A stretch of DNA of 64,000 bases from DASRFR01 sp035651455 (GCA_035651455.1 DASRFR010000058.1:496001-560000); one strand, 5' to 3'; numbered from the stretch's first letter, positions 35,914 to 45,144 are shown. Numbers and translations are program-made. Notes: generated by a model from the letters alone, not told the origin.

Positions 35914-36855
35914 ATGCGTGCGCTCTACAAACTCGCGTTCGGCTCGATCGCGCTCGCATCGCTGAGCCGTCCGTGTGCTGCGCTCGAAACTTCTGGCTCG
36001 CCAGCCGAAACGGGCTGGACTTGGTCGCTCTACATTGTCCTGCCGCTCATTGGTTGCGCCCTGCTCTACGCGATCGGAAGGATGAAAGCGTGGCGCCGAA
36101 GCTCGCGGCTGCCCGTGTTGACAATCGCCTGCTTCGCCGCGGGCTGGCTGTCTTTGCTGCTGGCCCTCGACTCTCCCATACACGAGATCAGCGAACAGTT
36201 GTTCTGGGTCCACATGACGCAGCACGAGATACTGATGCTGGTTTCCGCGCCTCTTTTGGTGCTGGCACGGCCGCTGGTTCCTTTCATGTGGGCGCTTCCC
36301 GAGAATTGGCGGAACGGAGTCGCACGCGTTGGCCGATGGCGTCTCTTCAAACGTGCGTGGCTCTTGCTCTCTGCGCCGCTCACTGCCTGGATTCTGCACG
36401 CGCTTGCGCTGTGGCTGTGGCACGCCCCGGCATTGTTCGTGGCCGCACTCGAAAGTGAAGCATGGCATGCGGCGCAGCACATCAGCTTCCTGGGCAGTGC
36501 TCTTCTTTTCTGGTGGGCATTGCTTGAGAACCATGGTGGACGGCTGGGCTACGGGGGCGCCGTGCTGTACGTTTTCACCACTGCCATTCACACCAGCGTG
36601 CTGGGCGCATGGCTTACGTTTTCGCCGCGGATCTGGTACGCGCCCTACGCACAAACAGCGGGCCTGTGGAACCTGACTCCGCTCGAGGATCAGCAACTCG
36701 GCGGTCTCATCATGTGGATTCCCGCCGGTACGTTGCTGACTTTCATCGGCCTAGCCCTCTTGCTGAAGTGGCTGAGTGAATCGCAGCGGCGTTGGGAATA
36801 CACGCGAACCGCGGCCTTGATCCGCGCCTCGGCGGGAGTCGGGAATGAGCGTTAG
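35914..36855 (+). CDS. ctaG: Cytochrome c oxidase assembly factor CtaG (caa3 type)
   Basis: A 313-residue membrane protein with seven or so helices. Family marks are FWVHMTQHEILMLVSAPLL, LHALALWLWHAPALFV and AWHAAQHISFLGSALLFWW, rich in His that may bind copper or haem. Caa3_CtaG proteins are needed to build active caa3 oxidases, probably by delivering copper to CuB. The start is ATG 35914, directly after the preceding stop. It overlaps the next cytochrome gene by 11 bases. Confidence 0.88.
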   Translation: MRALYKLAFGSIALASLSRPCAALETSGSPAETGWTWSLYIVLPLIGCALLYAIGRMKAWRRSSRLPVLTIACFAAGWLSLLLALDSPIHEISEQLFWVHMTQHEILMLVSAPLLVLARPLVPFMWALPENWRNGVARVGRWRLFKRAWLLLSAPLTAWILHALALWLWHAPALFVAALESEAWHAAQHISFLGSALLFWWALLENHGGRLGYGGAVLYVFTTAIHTSVLGAWLTFSPRIWYAPYAQTAGLWNLTPLEDQQLGGLIMWIPAGTLLTFIGLALLLKWLSESQRRWEYTRTAALIRASAGVGNER

Positions 36856-37243
36856 ATGCCGCATGACGTTGGTATTGGCATTTTGCGCTCCCCTCTTCGG
36901 TTGTGCGCATTTGCAATCGGATGACGCGCGGACCGCGTACATTCTGACCGCGGGAGGAAATGCCCGCGTGGGTCGCGACGATATTCGAAAGTACGGTTGT
37001 AATGCCTGCCATACCATCCCGGGCGTTCCGGGCGCCAACGGCCTGGTGGGTCCGCCTTTGGATGGAATAGCGAATCGCCAATACATTGCCGGCGAGATGC
37101 CAAACAATCCCGAAAACATGATGCGTTGGATTGAACACCCGCACCAGGTTGAACCGCACACGCTGATGCCGGAGATGAATGTGAGCGAGCAGGACAGCCG
37201 CGACATTGCAGCATATCTGTACACCCTGCGGCGTCAGCCCTGA
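36845..37243 (+). CDS. Mono-haem cytochrome c lipoprotein
   Basis: A 132-residue exported cytochrome. The lipobox is LFGC near residue 20; the haem site is CNACH at about residues 52-56, with a Met ligand probably in HTLMPEMNVS. It is the second small cytochrome in the operon, and could shuttle electrons between the dehydrogenase arm and the oxidase or replace a bc1 complex. It starts inside ctaG (ATG 36845), so it is co-expressed. Confidence 0.83.
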   Translation: MSVRCRMTLVLAFCAPLFGCAHLQSDDARTAYILTAGGNARVGRDDIRKYGCNACHTIPGVPGANGLVGPPLDGIANRQYIAGEMPNNPENMMRWIEHPHQVEPHTLMPEMNVSEQDSRDIAAYLYTLRRQP

Positions 37244-37261
37244 CGCCGATCGATACAGGAG

Positions 37262-38056
37262 ATGATCGTGAAAGCCAAACTCGTAGTTGTCATTGGTTGC
37301 ATGTTTCTCGTGTTCAGCGTGAGCGCGGTCGCGCAAAAGTCGAATGCCAATCCGAACCCACTGGATTGTTCCAAGGTGCCCGACTACGGCAAGTTGAAAG
37401 CGGCGCTGACGGCGGCTGTGAAAGAAGGCAAGGATGCAAATGGCGGACTGGGAAATCAGGAATGGGGAACGGTGGTAAACCGCGATGGCATCGTCTGCGC
37501 GGTCGTGTTCACCGGTCCGAATCGCGCGGCCGAGTGGCCCGGCAGCCGGCTGATTTCCGCCGAAAAGGCCAACACAGTAAATGCATTCAGCACTAACGAT
37601 TTTGCGCTCTCCAGTGGAAACGTTTACTCCGCCGCCCAGCCTGGACAGTCTTTGTACGGCATCGTGACCCCGCCAAATCCTAACGTCGCTTTCGCGGGAA
37701 ATCCGCAGGATTTCGGCCAGCAGAACGATCCCATGGTGGGCAAGCCGATCGGCGGCGTGATCGTTTTCGGCGGCGGCTTACCGCTCTACAGCAAGAAAGG
37801 GGAGCTGGTGGGTGGTTTGGGCGTGAGTGGTGATACCGCCTGCGCGGATCACGTGGTCGCCTGGAAGACGCGGCATGCGCTCGGTCTCGATGCAGTGCCC
37901 ATGGGAGTCGCCCCCGGTCCAAGCGACAACCTGATCTTCGATATCCAGAATGGCGTCAGCATGAGCGGTTTTGGGCATCCTACCTGCAAGGGGGGCAAGC
38001 CAAACGAGGACATCATTCAGAAGCTGAATCAGACTTTGCCGGTCGGACCGAAGTAA
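37262..38056 (+). CDS. Exported GlcG/HbpS-family protein
   Basis: A 264-residue secreted protein with a signal peptide ending SAVAQK. The family fold (DUF336) runs from about residue 40 to 235. Conserved pieces are LKAALTAAVKEGKDANGG, GKPIGGVIVFGGGLPLYSK and LVGGLGVSGDTACADHVVAW. HbpS binds haem outside the cell; GlcG-like proteins recur next to PQQ dehydrogenases. It follows the cytochrome gene by 18 bases, so it belongs to the same operon. Ligand not proven. Confidence 0.82.
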   Translation: MIVKAKLVVVIGCMFLVFSVSAVAQKSNANPNPLDCSKVPDYGKLKAALTAAVKEGKDANGGLGNQEWGTVVNRDGIVCAVVFTGPNRAAEWPGSRLISAEKANTVNAFSTNDFALSSGNVYSAAQPGQSLYGIVTPPNPNVAFAGNPQDFGQQNDPMVGKPIGGVIVFGGGLPLYSKKGELVGGLGVSGDTACADHVVAWKTRHALGLDAVPMGVAPGPSDNLIFDIQNGVSMSGFGHPTCKGGKPNEDIIQKLNQTLPVGPK

Positions 38057-38127
38057 ACTTCGCGTGCTTTCGATGACACCCGTGCTTCGTCCAACATAGC
38101 GAGAGATCCATCCGAGGACCAGACGCT

Positions 38128-38712
38128 ATGAAGCACTACACCGCAGTCTTTCTGCTCTTCTCCACTGGCTGCCTTGGTTGGGGTGCGCCACGGGCCGGAG
38201 GAAATTCGAACATCACAGGGTCAACGGCATCCCGTCTTCAACCATCTCCCGAAATGCAAAAGGTGCTGAAAGCGTTCGTGGGGAACTGGCGAGTAAACGA
38301 GACGTTTGAGATCAGCGAATCGCGGAAGGGCGAAACCCGGCAAGGAACGGCTGCCCTGCGCTCAGGCCCCGGTTTTTCACTGCTTGAAGATTACAACTCC
38401 AATGGATCGGCGGGCGAACTGCATTTCCTGGGCATTTTGTGGTGGGACTCGGGCTCGCAGCTCTATCGATTTTTCTCTTGTGCGAATACTAGCGGCTGCG
38501 AATCGCGGGGCGTCGCACGCTGGGAGGGCGAAAGCCTGGTCAACCGATGGGACGAGGATATCAAGGGAACGAAGACTTCGTTTCGTGATTCCTTCACTGA
38601 TATCACGCCATCTTCGTTTCGACTGGTATCCGAGGGTCTCGCCGATGGGAAGGTAGTCTGGCGCGTTGTCACTCTCTATGAGAGGACTCCAGAGCAGCGG
38701 ATTTCGCATTAG
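38128..38712 (+). CDS. Secreted protein with a DUF1579-like domain
   Basis: A 194-residue exported protein. The signal peptide MKHYTAVFLLFSTGCLGWG may also be a lipobox (STGC). The mature domain carries LKAFVGNWRVNETFEIS, then repeated short strands ending KVVWRVVTLYER, the calycin-like pattern of DUF1579 proteins. No catalytic motif is clear. Two Cys (CANTSGC) could form a disulfide. It follows the haem-binding gene by 71 bases; membership in that operon is uncertain. Downstream 38713-38957 contains no supported gene. Confidence 0.6.
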   Translation: MKHYTAVFLLFSTGCLGWGAPRAGGNSNITGSTASRLQPSPEMQKVLKAFVGNWRVNETFEISESRKGETRQGTAALRSGPGFSLLEDYNSNGSAGELHFLGILWWDSGSQLYRFFSCANTSGCESRGVARWEGESLVNRWDEDIKGTKTSFRDSFTDITPSSFRLVSEGLADGKVVWRVVTLYERTPEQRISH

Positions 38713-38957
38713 CTCAGAATCTCGCCCGACCGTCGTGTTCTGCAGAGTTCCTCATCAAACTTTCCTTGCTGGTTTGGCATCTCTACACTTAATTGTGCTG
38801 TATTCCGGTTATTGCTTACGGGGCACAGGCTTTGACCTGTCCGTGCCGGAGCCCAGGTGGAACATAGCCCGCACAGCAGCGCCTCTCGTCCAGGATGCCA
38901 GCTAAAACCCGCAGTGACCAGTTGTAAGGGCATTCGGGAACTCTCATGGAGAGAGAT

Positions 38958-39425
38958 ATGAAGAAAATTTTGTTATTGAAGTTTGTTTACCCTGGGGTGG
39001 GAACCGTCGCCGCGATGCTCCTTTTCTGTTTGCCTGCGCTGGCTGTGCTCGGAGGAGACCAGGTTTCGATCCGTAACGATGAAGCCAAGATGCGGGCGTC
39101 CACGCGGGTTGTCGCTGTGAAGGGTTACAACGTCCACGAGATTCAAATTCCTTCCGGCACCACGGTGCGGGAATTCGTTTCCCCGGCGGGAAAAGTTTTT
39201 GGCGTGACATGGCACGGGCCGCTTCTGCCCGACCTGCGTCAGCTACTCGGGGATAATTTCAGCAAACTTGAAGCGGCTCAAAGGAACCGGCGTGGTCATG
39301 GTCCGCTGGTGATCAACGAGCCCGGTTTCGTGTATGTCTCGAGCGGCCACATGCGCGCCTTCACCGGACGAGCGTACATCCCGCAACTCGTACCCCAAGG
39401 AGTTCTCACCGATGCGATCCAGTAA
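38958..39425 (+). CDS. DUF2844 secreted protein
   Basis: A 155-residue exported protein. The signal (GVGTVAAMLLFCLPALAVLGG) is followed by VHEIQIPSGTTVREFVSP and VFGVTWHGPLLPDLRQLLG, the pattern of DUF2844. The start is ATG 38958, with GGAGAGA upstream; an earlier ATG at 38946 is possible. It overlaps the DUF3443 gene by 14 bases. The pair recurs together in Acidobacteria and Burkholderia. Function unknown, probably a partner of the neighbour. Confidence 0.75.
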   Translation: MKKILLLKFVYPGVGTVAAMLLFCLPALAVLGGDQVSIRNDEAKMRASTRVVAVKGYNVHEIQIPSGTTVREFVSPAGKVFGVTWHGPLLPDLRQLLGDNFSKLEAAQRNRRGHGPLVINEPGFVYVSSGHMRAFTGRAYIPQLVPQGVLTDAIQ

Positions 39426-40671
39426 GCGCGCGTATTCAGTCATCTTTAGCGTGCCTGCGCTTCTTACAGCGTGTCTCTTTGTGACTGGTTGCGGTGGAAG
39501 CAGCTCTACGCCGCCGCAAACCGTCGCCACTTCGGGACAAAACGTCATGCCGCTGACGGTGGATGCTGGGCCCGACAACAATTATGTGAATGGAGCTTTT
39601 GCCAGTGTGACCGTGTGTGTGCCGGGCAGTTCGACTTGTCAGACAATCGATGGCGTGCTGGTCGATACGGGGTCCTACGGACTACGCATTCTGAACAGTG
39701 TACTTACCATCTCATTGCCCGGACAAAAATCCGGCGGCAGCCAGGTGGGTGAATGCGCCGGCTTCGCCGATGGCATTACTTGGGGAGGGGTGCATACCGC
39801 CGACATTCAACTCGGGGGCGAAACTGCACAGTCGGTACCCATCCAGGTGATCGGGGACAGCGCTGTGCCCGCTACCGCGCCCAGCGATTGCAGTTCGATG
39901 GGAACGCCGGAAGACACGCTGCAAACCCTGCTCGCGAACGGAATCCTGGGAGTTGGCCAGTTTCCGCAAGACTGCGGTCTCGGCTGCACCACCCAAGGCA
40001 ATCCGACGCCTCCCGCGGGGACCTACTACACCTGCAGCACCTCCAGCTGCAGCAATTCATTCGAAAGCCTCAGCCAGCAAGTTCAAAATCCGGTGTCGCT
40101 ATTCGCGACGGACAACAACGGCGTGATTGTCGAATTGCCATCAATCGGGCCATCCGGTGCGCCAAGCGTCAGCGGCTCGCTGGTATTCGGTATCGGCACC
40201 CAATCGAATAACGGGCTCGGCAGCGCCAGCGTTTTCACCTTGGATCCGACGACAGGTAATCTCACAACCCAATACAAGGGCCAGTCTTACAGTTCCAGTT
40301 TTATCGACAGCGGTTCCAACGGTATCTTCTTTCTCAATCATGATCTGACCCAGATTCCGGTTTGTGGAAGCAATACCAATGCTCCCGGCTTTTACTGTCC
40401 TGACTCGACCGAGGATCTCAGCGCGACTAACGTGGGAGCGAACGGCACGACTGGTAATGTCGACTTCAGCGTCGCCAATGCGAATACGCTGGTAAGTTCG
40501 GGAAATGTCGCATACAACGACTTGGCTGGGGAGAACACGCCTCCGCCATCGCAGCCTTCGAGTTCCACCGGTTTCGATTGGGGCTTGCCGTTCTTCTTTG
40601 GACGCAACGTCTACACAGCGATCGCGGGCGCCAGCACTCCGGCAGGTGCGGGACCGTATTACGCGTACTGA
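39412..40671 (+). CDS. DUF3443 protein, pepsin-like double D(T/S)GS motifs
   Basis: A 419-residue lipoprotein-type exported protein (lipobox VTGC near residue 27, then a Gly/Ser linker). VLVDTGSYGLRIL (Asp85) and SFIDSGSNGIFFL (Asp299) are two aspartic-protease-like hooks about 214 residues apart, each in a strand-turn-hydrophobic setting. Pepsin-fold proteases use two such Asp, one per lobe. It is Ser/Thr/Asn/Gly-rich with paired Cys (CNC-type clusters in the middle), suiting an extracellular fold. AAGGAG lies upstream of ATG 39412. Proteolytic activity is inferred, not shown. Confidence 0.75.
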   Translation: MRSSKRAYSVIFSVPALLTACLFVTGCGGSSSTPPQTVATSGQNVMPLTVDAGPDNNYVNGAFASVTVCVPGSSTCQTIDGVLVDTGSYGLRILNSVLTISLPGQKSGGSQVGECAGFADGITWGGVHTADIQLGGETAQSVPIQVIGDSAVPATAPSDCSSMGTPEDTLQTLLANGILGVGQFPQDCGLGCTTQGNPTPPAGTYYTCSTSSCSNSFESLSQQVQNPVSLFATDNNGVIVELPSIGPSGAPSVSGSLVFGIGTQSNNGLGSASVFTLDPTTGNLTTQYKGQSYSSSFIDSGSNGIFFLNHDLTQIPVCGSNTNAPGFYCPDSTEDLSATNVGANGTTGNVDFSVANANTLVSSGNVAYNDLAGENTPPPSQPSSSTGFDWGLPFFFGRNVYTAIAGASTPAGAGPYYAY

Positions 40672-40687
40672 CGGGATATTTTGTTTA

Positions 40688-41371
40688 CTACATAACTCTC
40701 ACGCCGAGTTCGTCGAGGTGGTTCAGCAAATCAAGTGGATCAAGGTAAACGCGGAATGCTCCAGCCCGTTCGAGCTCATCCTCGCCGTAGCCTCCCGACA
40801 GCAACCCTATCCCGAGCGTTCGCGCGCGCTGCGCAGCCAGCAAGTCCCAAACGCTGTCCCCTACGACGAAGGAGTTCCGGATATCGATTTTCAGCCGCGC
40901 CGCGGCGGCAACGAACAGGTCCGGGTTCGGTTTAGCGTGCTGCACATCATCGCGGGTGACGAGCGGAATATTCGGATCTATTCCCAGGAGAGCCGTTGAT
41001 CGGCGCGCCATCTCGCCACGTCCGCTGGTTGCAATTGCCCACGGGATTCCAGCCGCGGTCAGAAATTTCAGCAACTCGCGCGCACCGGGAAGCGGATGCA
41101 CCTGCCCGACTTGCCGCGCGTATGCTTCCGCGTGGTAGTGCTGCAATTCCTCCGCTTGTTCGGCAGTCACCGGGCGCCCAGTCTCCCGCAACAGTGCGCT
41201 CGCAAACAGACCGCCGCTCATCCCAATGCGGCGATGAATTCGCCAGACTGCCAGTTCGATGCCACAACGCTCCAAGGCTTCTCGCCATGCGAGCACATGC
41301 TGATAGACGCTGTCGACCAGGGTGCCATCAAGATCGAAGAGGAAAGCGGGAGAGTCGGTGGAATCCGCCAT
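40688..41371 (-). CDS. HAD-superfamily hydrolase (phosphatase/phosphoglucomutase-like)
   Basis: A 227-residue Rossmann-type hydrolase. Motif I FLFDLDGTLVDS holds the nucleophile Asp; motif II is AIATSG; motif III Lys is in KPNPDLF; motif IV is FVVGDSVWDLLAA. A helical cap lies between motifs I and II, as in phosphoglycolate phosphatase and beta-phosphoglucomutase. The substrate cannot be told. It converges on DUF3443 with a 16-base gap. Confidence 0.85.
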   Translation of the reverse strand: MADSTDSPAFLFDLDGTLVDSVYQHVLAWREALERCGIELAVWRIHRRIGMSGGLFASALLRETGRPVTAEQAEELQHYHAEAYARQVGQVHPLPGARELLKFLTAAGIPWAIATSGRGEMARRSTALLGIDPNIPLVTRDDVQHAKPNPDLFVAAAARLKIDIRNSFVVGDSVWDLLAAQRARTLGIGLLSGGYGEDELERAGAFRVYLDPLDLLNHLDELGVRVM

Positions 41372-41485
41372 GCAGCATTATCCGTCGGCGGTTTGCAGCA
41401 GTTCAACTTGGCCCTGTCACAAGCCCGCTCTTGCAAATTGACGAAGCCGGTGCCGATCGAATAAGTTCACTGCTAGCGGTGGAAA

Positions 41486-41710
41486 ATGTTTGATCTGGGC
41501 AGGATACTCATCTTTCTTGGCGTGATTCTGCTGGTGATCGGTTTGCTGTTCGTGCTTCTCGGCCGCACCAGTCTTCCTATCGGGCGTCTGCCGGGAGACA
41601 TTTTCTATCGTGGTAAGCACACTACCTTCTACTTCCCCCTGACCACCTCAATCATTCTGAGCATCGTGCTTTCGGTAGTTCTGTACATCATCACTCGTAT
41701 GAAACGGTAG
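41486..41710 (+). CDS. DUF2905 small membrane protein
   Basis: A 74-residue protein with two helices (residues 6-27 and 49-69) joined by a loop LGRTSLPIGRLPGDIFYRGKH. The SLPIGRLPGDI loop is the DUF2905 hallmark. Its function is unknown. Start ATG 41486. Confidence 0.8.
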   Translation: MFDLGRILIFLGVILLVIGLLFVLLGRTSLPIGRLPGDIFYRGKHTTFYFPLTTSIILSIVLSVVLYIITRMKR

Positions 41711-41885
41711 CCAGACGGAGAAGCTTAGTGACGACCGAGGGCCACGTCTTCGGTAAAACAGGAACGCGGAAGCGCAGCAATGGCCACCTTCCGATTTCCA
41801 GCTTGCGTTGTACGGCACTTCCCACGATGGGCGGCATCTGAAGCCTGAACGGTTCGATCCATTTCAAAACGACAAAGGAGCAGTC

Positions 41886-42761
41886 ATGGCAGTCGATGCA
41901 GGCACTCGGGACATCCATGCGACAGAACAGCGGGTCATCGCATTTTTCCACAACAGGGAAGACGCTTACCGGGCCATTACCGAATTGAGGAACGCCGGCT
42001 TCACCTCCGACGAGATCGGGCTGATGACACGTAGCGAGGAAGAAGCGAGTGGCACAGGGAGAGACTTCGAAGCTGAGCGGAACGCCGGCTTCTGGGACAA
42101 GCTCAAACAGTTTTTCACAGGAGATTCATCCGAGGACGTAGCGTATGGCGATTCTCGTGCTGCGATGGATTGGGATCAGGACCGCGCCGAGTACTATTAC
42201 CGGGGCATCGGAGAAGGTGGCGCGTTGGTCAGTGTCACCGGATCGCGCAGCAATGAAGCCCGCAGCATCCTCCAGAACACTGGTGGCGATCTAAGGGAAC
42301 GCGGCTTCGACGCGACCGCGGCAAGCGGGACGGGACTGAGCAACGCTGGGCAGGATTACCGAATCCAGCTCAGGGGTGAGGTGCTGCGCACCTACAGGGA
42401 ACGAGTTCAACGCGGTGAAGTGCGGCTGCGCAAAGAAGTTGTTACCGAGAATCGTACCGTGGACGTTCCGGTCACCCGGGAAGAATTGGTAATCGAGCGT
42501 GTCGCCGGCAGCGGAGCGCCGGTGGAGGATACCGGCGAGATAGGAAGCGGCCAGGAAATTCGCGTGCCGCTCACCGAGGAGCGGGCGCGAGTAGAGAAGC
42601 AACCTGTGGTTAACGAAGAAGTGCGCGTGGCAAAACGTGCGGTGCAAAACACGCAGCGCGTTTCCGATGATGTAAAACACGAGGAGTTGCGAGTAGACAA
42701 GGACGGGGACGTCGAAGTTGACACCCGCACGGGCAAGAAGGGCAAAAAGCCGGCAGCGTAG
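41886..42761 (+). CDS. Stress protein with 17M-like N-terminus and DUF2382 C-terminus
   Basis: A 291-residue soluble protein. The N-terminal ~70 residues (QRVIAFFHNREDAYRAITEL, then FTSDEIGLMTRS) resemble the general-stress-protein 17M / YflT module. Residues ~175-285 form DUF2382: VRLRKEVVTENRTVDVPVTR, EELVIER, then a repeat EIRVPLTEERARVEKQPVV. The start is ATG 41886 with AAAGGAG five bases upstream. Such proteins are induced by desiccation or oxidative stress. The DUF2382 part reads as two related charged repeats. Confidence 0.78.
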   Translation: MAVDAGTRDIHATEQRVIAFFHNREDAYRAITELRNAGFTSDEIGLMTRSEEEASGTGRDFEAERNAGFWDKLKQFFTGDSSEDVAYGDSRAAMDWDQDRAEYYYRGIGEGGALVSVTGSRSNEARSILQNTGGDLRERGFDATAASGTGLSNAGQDYRIQLRGEVLRTYRERVQRGEVRLRKEVVTENRTVDVPVTREELVIERVAGSGAPVEDTGEIGSGQEIRVPLTEERARVEKQPVVNEEVRVAKRAVQNTQRVSDDVKHEELRVDKDGDVEVDTRTGKKGKKPAA

Positions 42762-42896
42762 GTCTCGAAGTTCGAATCTAGCTGGCACGCGCCTCGGCCC
42801 CACGGGACGCGTGTCAGCCTTACCCACATTACCGCGGTGACTTTCTAACGATTTTGAGCTCTTGAGCGCTTTCTGGTTGATCGCCGTCCCGATTGT

Positions 42897-43808
42897 TTGG
42901 AAAATCGCTTTGTGGGTTCATCCAACATCCCCAGCGTCCTGGTGACTGGCGCATCCGGTCACATTGGACAGGAAGTCTGTCGCCAGCTCGAAGCCTCCGG
43001 CCATCAGGTATTACCGGTCGATATTGCCGCCGAGCCCCACACGATTGCGTGCGACCTGACCCGGCAAGACCAGCTGTCCGAAGTCTTTCGCGAAAGACCG
43101 ATTTCCTGCGTCATCCACCTCGCCGCAACTCTTCCGACTGCTTTTGCCGCAAATCCGCTGGCCGGAGCTGATCTCAACTTAACCGGATCCTTTCAATTGC
43201 TGCGCGAAGCCGTGGCCGCAGGAGTGAAGCGGTTCATTTTCGCCAGTTCGATCAGTGTCTACGGGCTGGGACGCGCTGGTCGGGTCACGGAGGAGGACCC
43301 GGCTATTCCGGATGAGCCTTACGGCGGATCGAAGCGCTGTGTCGAACTCGTGGCTGAGTCGCTCGCCAACACGGGAGCAATCGAATTTGTTTCTTTGCGG
43401 GTGTCCAGGGTGATTGGTGCCGGCATAAAAAAGACGTCATCGTCGCCATGGCGTTCACAGATCTTCGATTCATCGACACAGGTAAAAACGATCACTCTGC
43501 CCTTCGGCCCCGAGGCATCAATTTCTCTACTGCACGTGGAAGATGCCGCGCAGATGTTTCTGAAGCTGATGGAAGCGCCCAGCACGGAACATCGGATCTA
43601 CAACACTCCCGCTGAAATATGCCAGATCGCCGGACTGAAAAAGCTTATCGAAGAAGCACGAGGGATTCCGGTGGAGCTAGGACCGACCGGCGCACATGGA
43701 GGCCCCGTTTGCGAGGGACGAAGATTCGCGCAGGAATTTCATTTTCGGCTGATTGGGGTGCGGGAGAGGATCAGCAAACTTCAGCGACGTGCTTCTGCCG
43801 ATCAATAA
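42897..43808 (+). CDS. NAD-dependent epimerase/dehydratase family protein
   Basis: A 303-residue extended short-chain dehydrogenase. The NAD-binding loop is VLVTGASGHIGQEV; the catalytic pair appears as FASSISVYG and the YGGSKRCVE Tyr-xxx-Lys (YxxxK). The substrate is probably a nucleotide sugar or similar. The start is uncertain: TTG 42897 and GTG 42912 are possible, and neither has a strong RBS. It is followed by a separate Tat-exported enzyme. Confidence 0.8.
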   Translation: MENRFVGSSNIPSVLVTGASGHIGQEVCRQLEASGHQVLPVDIAAEPHTIACDLTRQDQLSEVFRERPISCVIHLAATLPTAFAANPLAGADLNLTGSFQLLREAVAAGVKRFIFASSISVYGLGRAGRVTEEDPAIPDEPYGGSKRCVELVAESLANTGAIEFVSLRVSRVIGAGIKKTSSSPWRSQIFDSSTQVKTITLPFGPEASISLLHVEDAAQMFLKLMEAPSTEHRIYNTPAEICQIAGLKKLIEEARGIPVELGPTGAHGGPVCEGRRFAQEFHFRLIGVRERISKLQRRASADQ

Positions 43809-43884
43809 TTCGATGCTGCCTCGAATAAGTCGCTAAACAATGCCATGCTATGCTGTTGAGCGTTTTTGTCAGGCGGGAAGAACT

Positions 43885-45129
43885 ATGTCGGTATCGCGCC
43901 GCAATTTCCTCACGACCGCTGTCCTCGGGTCTCTCTCTCTCGGTCTCAAAAGTGAAAACCAGCAACCGGCTTCTAAGTCCGCAGCCACTCCCCCGGGTTA
44001 CACACGCCCGATCATCGTCTGCGCTAATAACGGATTTAATTATCTGGACGACGCGTTTGCCTTTCTAAGCCGGGGAGGAGACACGCTCGAGGCTGCTCTG
44101 CGCGTGGTGAAAGGACCGGAAGACGATCCTAACGACGACAGCGTCGGACTAGGCGGACTGCCCAATGAGGAAGGAGTAGTCGAACTGGACTCGTGCTGCA
44201 TGCACGGCCCCACGCGGCGAGCGGGTTCCGTGGGCGGTGTGCGCAATATCAAGAATGTTTCTCTCGCGGCCAAAGCGGTCATGGAGCATACCGGACACGT
44301 GATGCTGGTGGGCGAAGGCGCAGAGCGCTTCGCGGTGGCTGCGGGTTTGCCGCGTGAGAATCTGCTCACCGAGCGGTCACGCAAGATCTGGTTCTTGTGG
44401 AAACAATTTCATTCAACCGACGACTGGTGGGGCCCCGGGCTCTCTGATCCGCACTGGAAGGCGCCGGAGAACCAGCCGGGGACGCGCCCACGTTCCCAGC
44501 TGTTGCAGGAGCGCTGGCGAAAGCTGGAAGAAATGGCGGCGGATATCGGGATTGAACCGGAGTTCCGCGCAGCGGCGATTCGGCGGGTTTTGTTTCCACC
44601 TACAGGAACGATTCACTGCTCGGCCGCGAACGAAAAGGGTGAGATCTCGGGCTGCACCACGACCAGCGGCTTGGCTTTCAAATTGCCGGGACGGGTGGGA
44701 GATTCGCCGATCATTGGCGCGGGCTGTTACACCGATCAGGACGTAGGCTCGGCGGGCGCTACGGGCAGCGGCGAGGAGAACATCAAGATCGCAGGGGCCC
44801 ACACAATCGTCGAAAACATGCGCCATGGCATGTCTCCTCAGGAGGCCGGCATAGATGCTCTCAGACGTATTGCGCGCAATTACAACAACGAGATGAGCAA
44901 GCTGAAGTACATGGACATGACGTACTACATCTTGCGCAAAGACGGGGCGTATGCGGGCGTGTCGCTATGGGAGGGCTACACGCCGGACAACCCGCACAAA
45001 ATCGCAGTGCACGACGGAATGAAGCGGTCCGAGAAGACGGTCGCATTGTTCCATGGGTCATCGCAGGATTTTCCGCCATTCCCGCAAATTCCACCGGATT
45101 TGAGCAAGGACTCCGAGTACCTGAAGTAG
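43885..45129 (+). CDS. Tat-exported glycosylasparaginase/asparaginase-type Ntn hydrolase
   Basis: A 414-residue N-terminal-nucleophile hydrolase. It opens with a twin-arginine signal (SRRNFLTTAVLGSLSLGL), so it is exported folded. Family marks are DDSVGLGGLPNEEGVVELDS, KLPGRVGDSPIIGAG and GATGSGE. The nucleophile Thr should be at the P-TGTIHC segment (Thr-Ile), where autocleavage gives alpha and beta chains; most relatives have HDTIG there. The start is ATG 43885. It probably removes Asn-linked sugar or acts on isoaspartyl/asparagine substrates outside the cytoplasm. Confidence 0.82.
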   Translation: MSVSRRNFLTTAVLGSLSLGLKSENQQPASKSAATPPGYTRPIIVCANNGFNYLDDAFAFLSRGGDTLEAALRVVKGPEDDPNDDSVGLGGLPNEEGVVELDSCCMHGPTRRAGSVGGVRNIKNVSLAAKAVMEHTGHVMLVGEGAERFAVAAGLPRENLLTERSRKIWFLWKQFHSTDDWWGPGLSDPHWKAPENQPGTRPRSQLLQERWRKLEEMAADIGIEPEFRAAAIRRVLFPPTGTIHCSAANEKGEISGCTTTSGLAFKLPGRVGDSPIIGAGCYTDQDVGSAGATGSGEENIKIAGAHTIVENMRHGMSPQEAGIDALRRIARNYNNEMSKLKYMDMTYYILRKDGAYAGVSLWEGYTPDNPHKIAVHDGMKRSEKTVALFHGSSQDFPPFPQIPPDLSKDSEYLK

Positions 45130-45144
45130 GGCCACACCAAGCGA

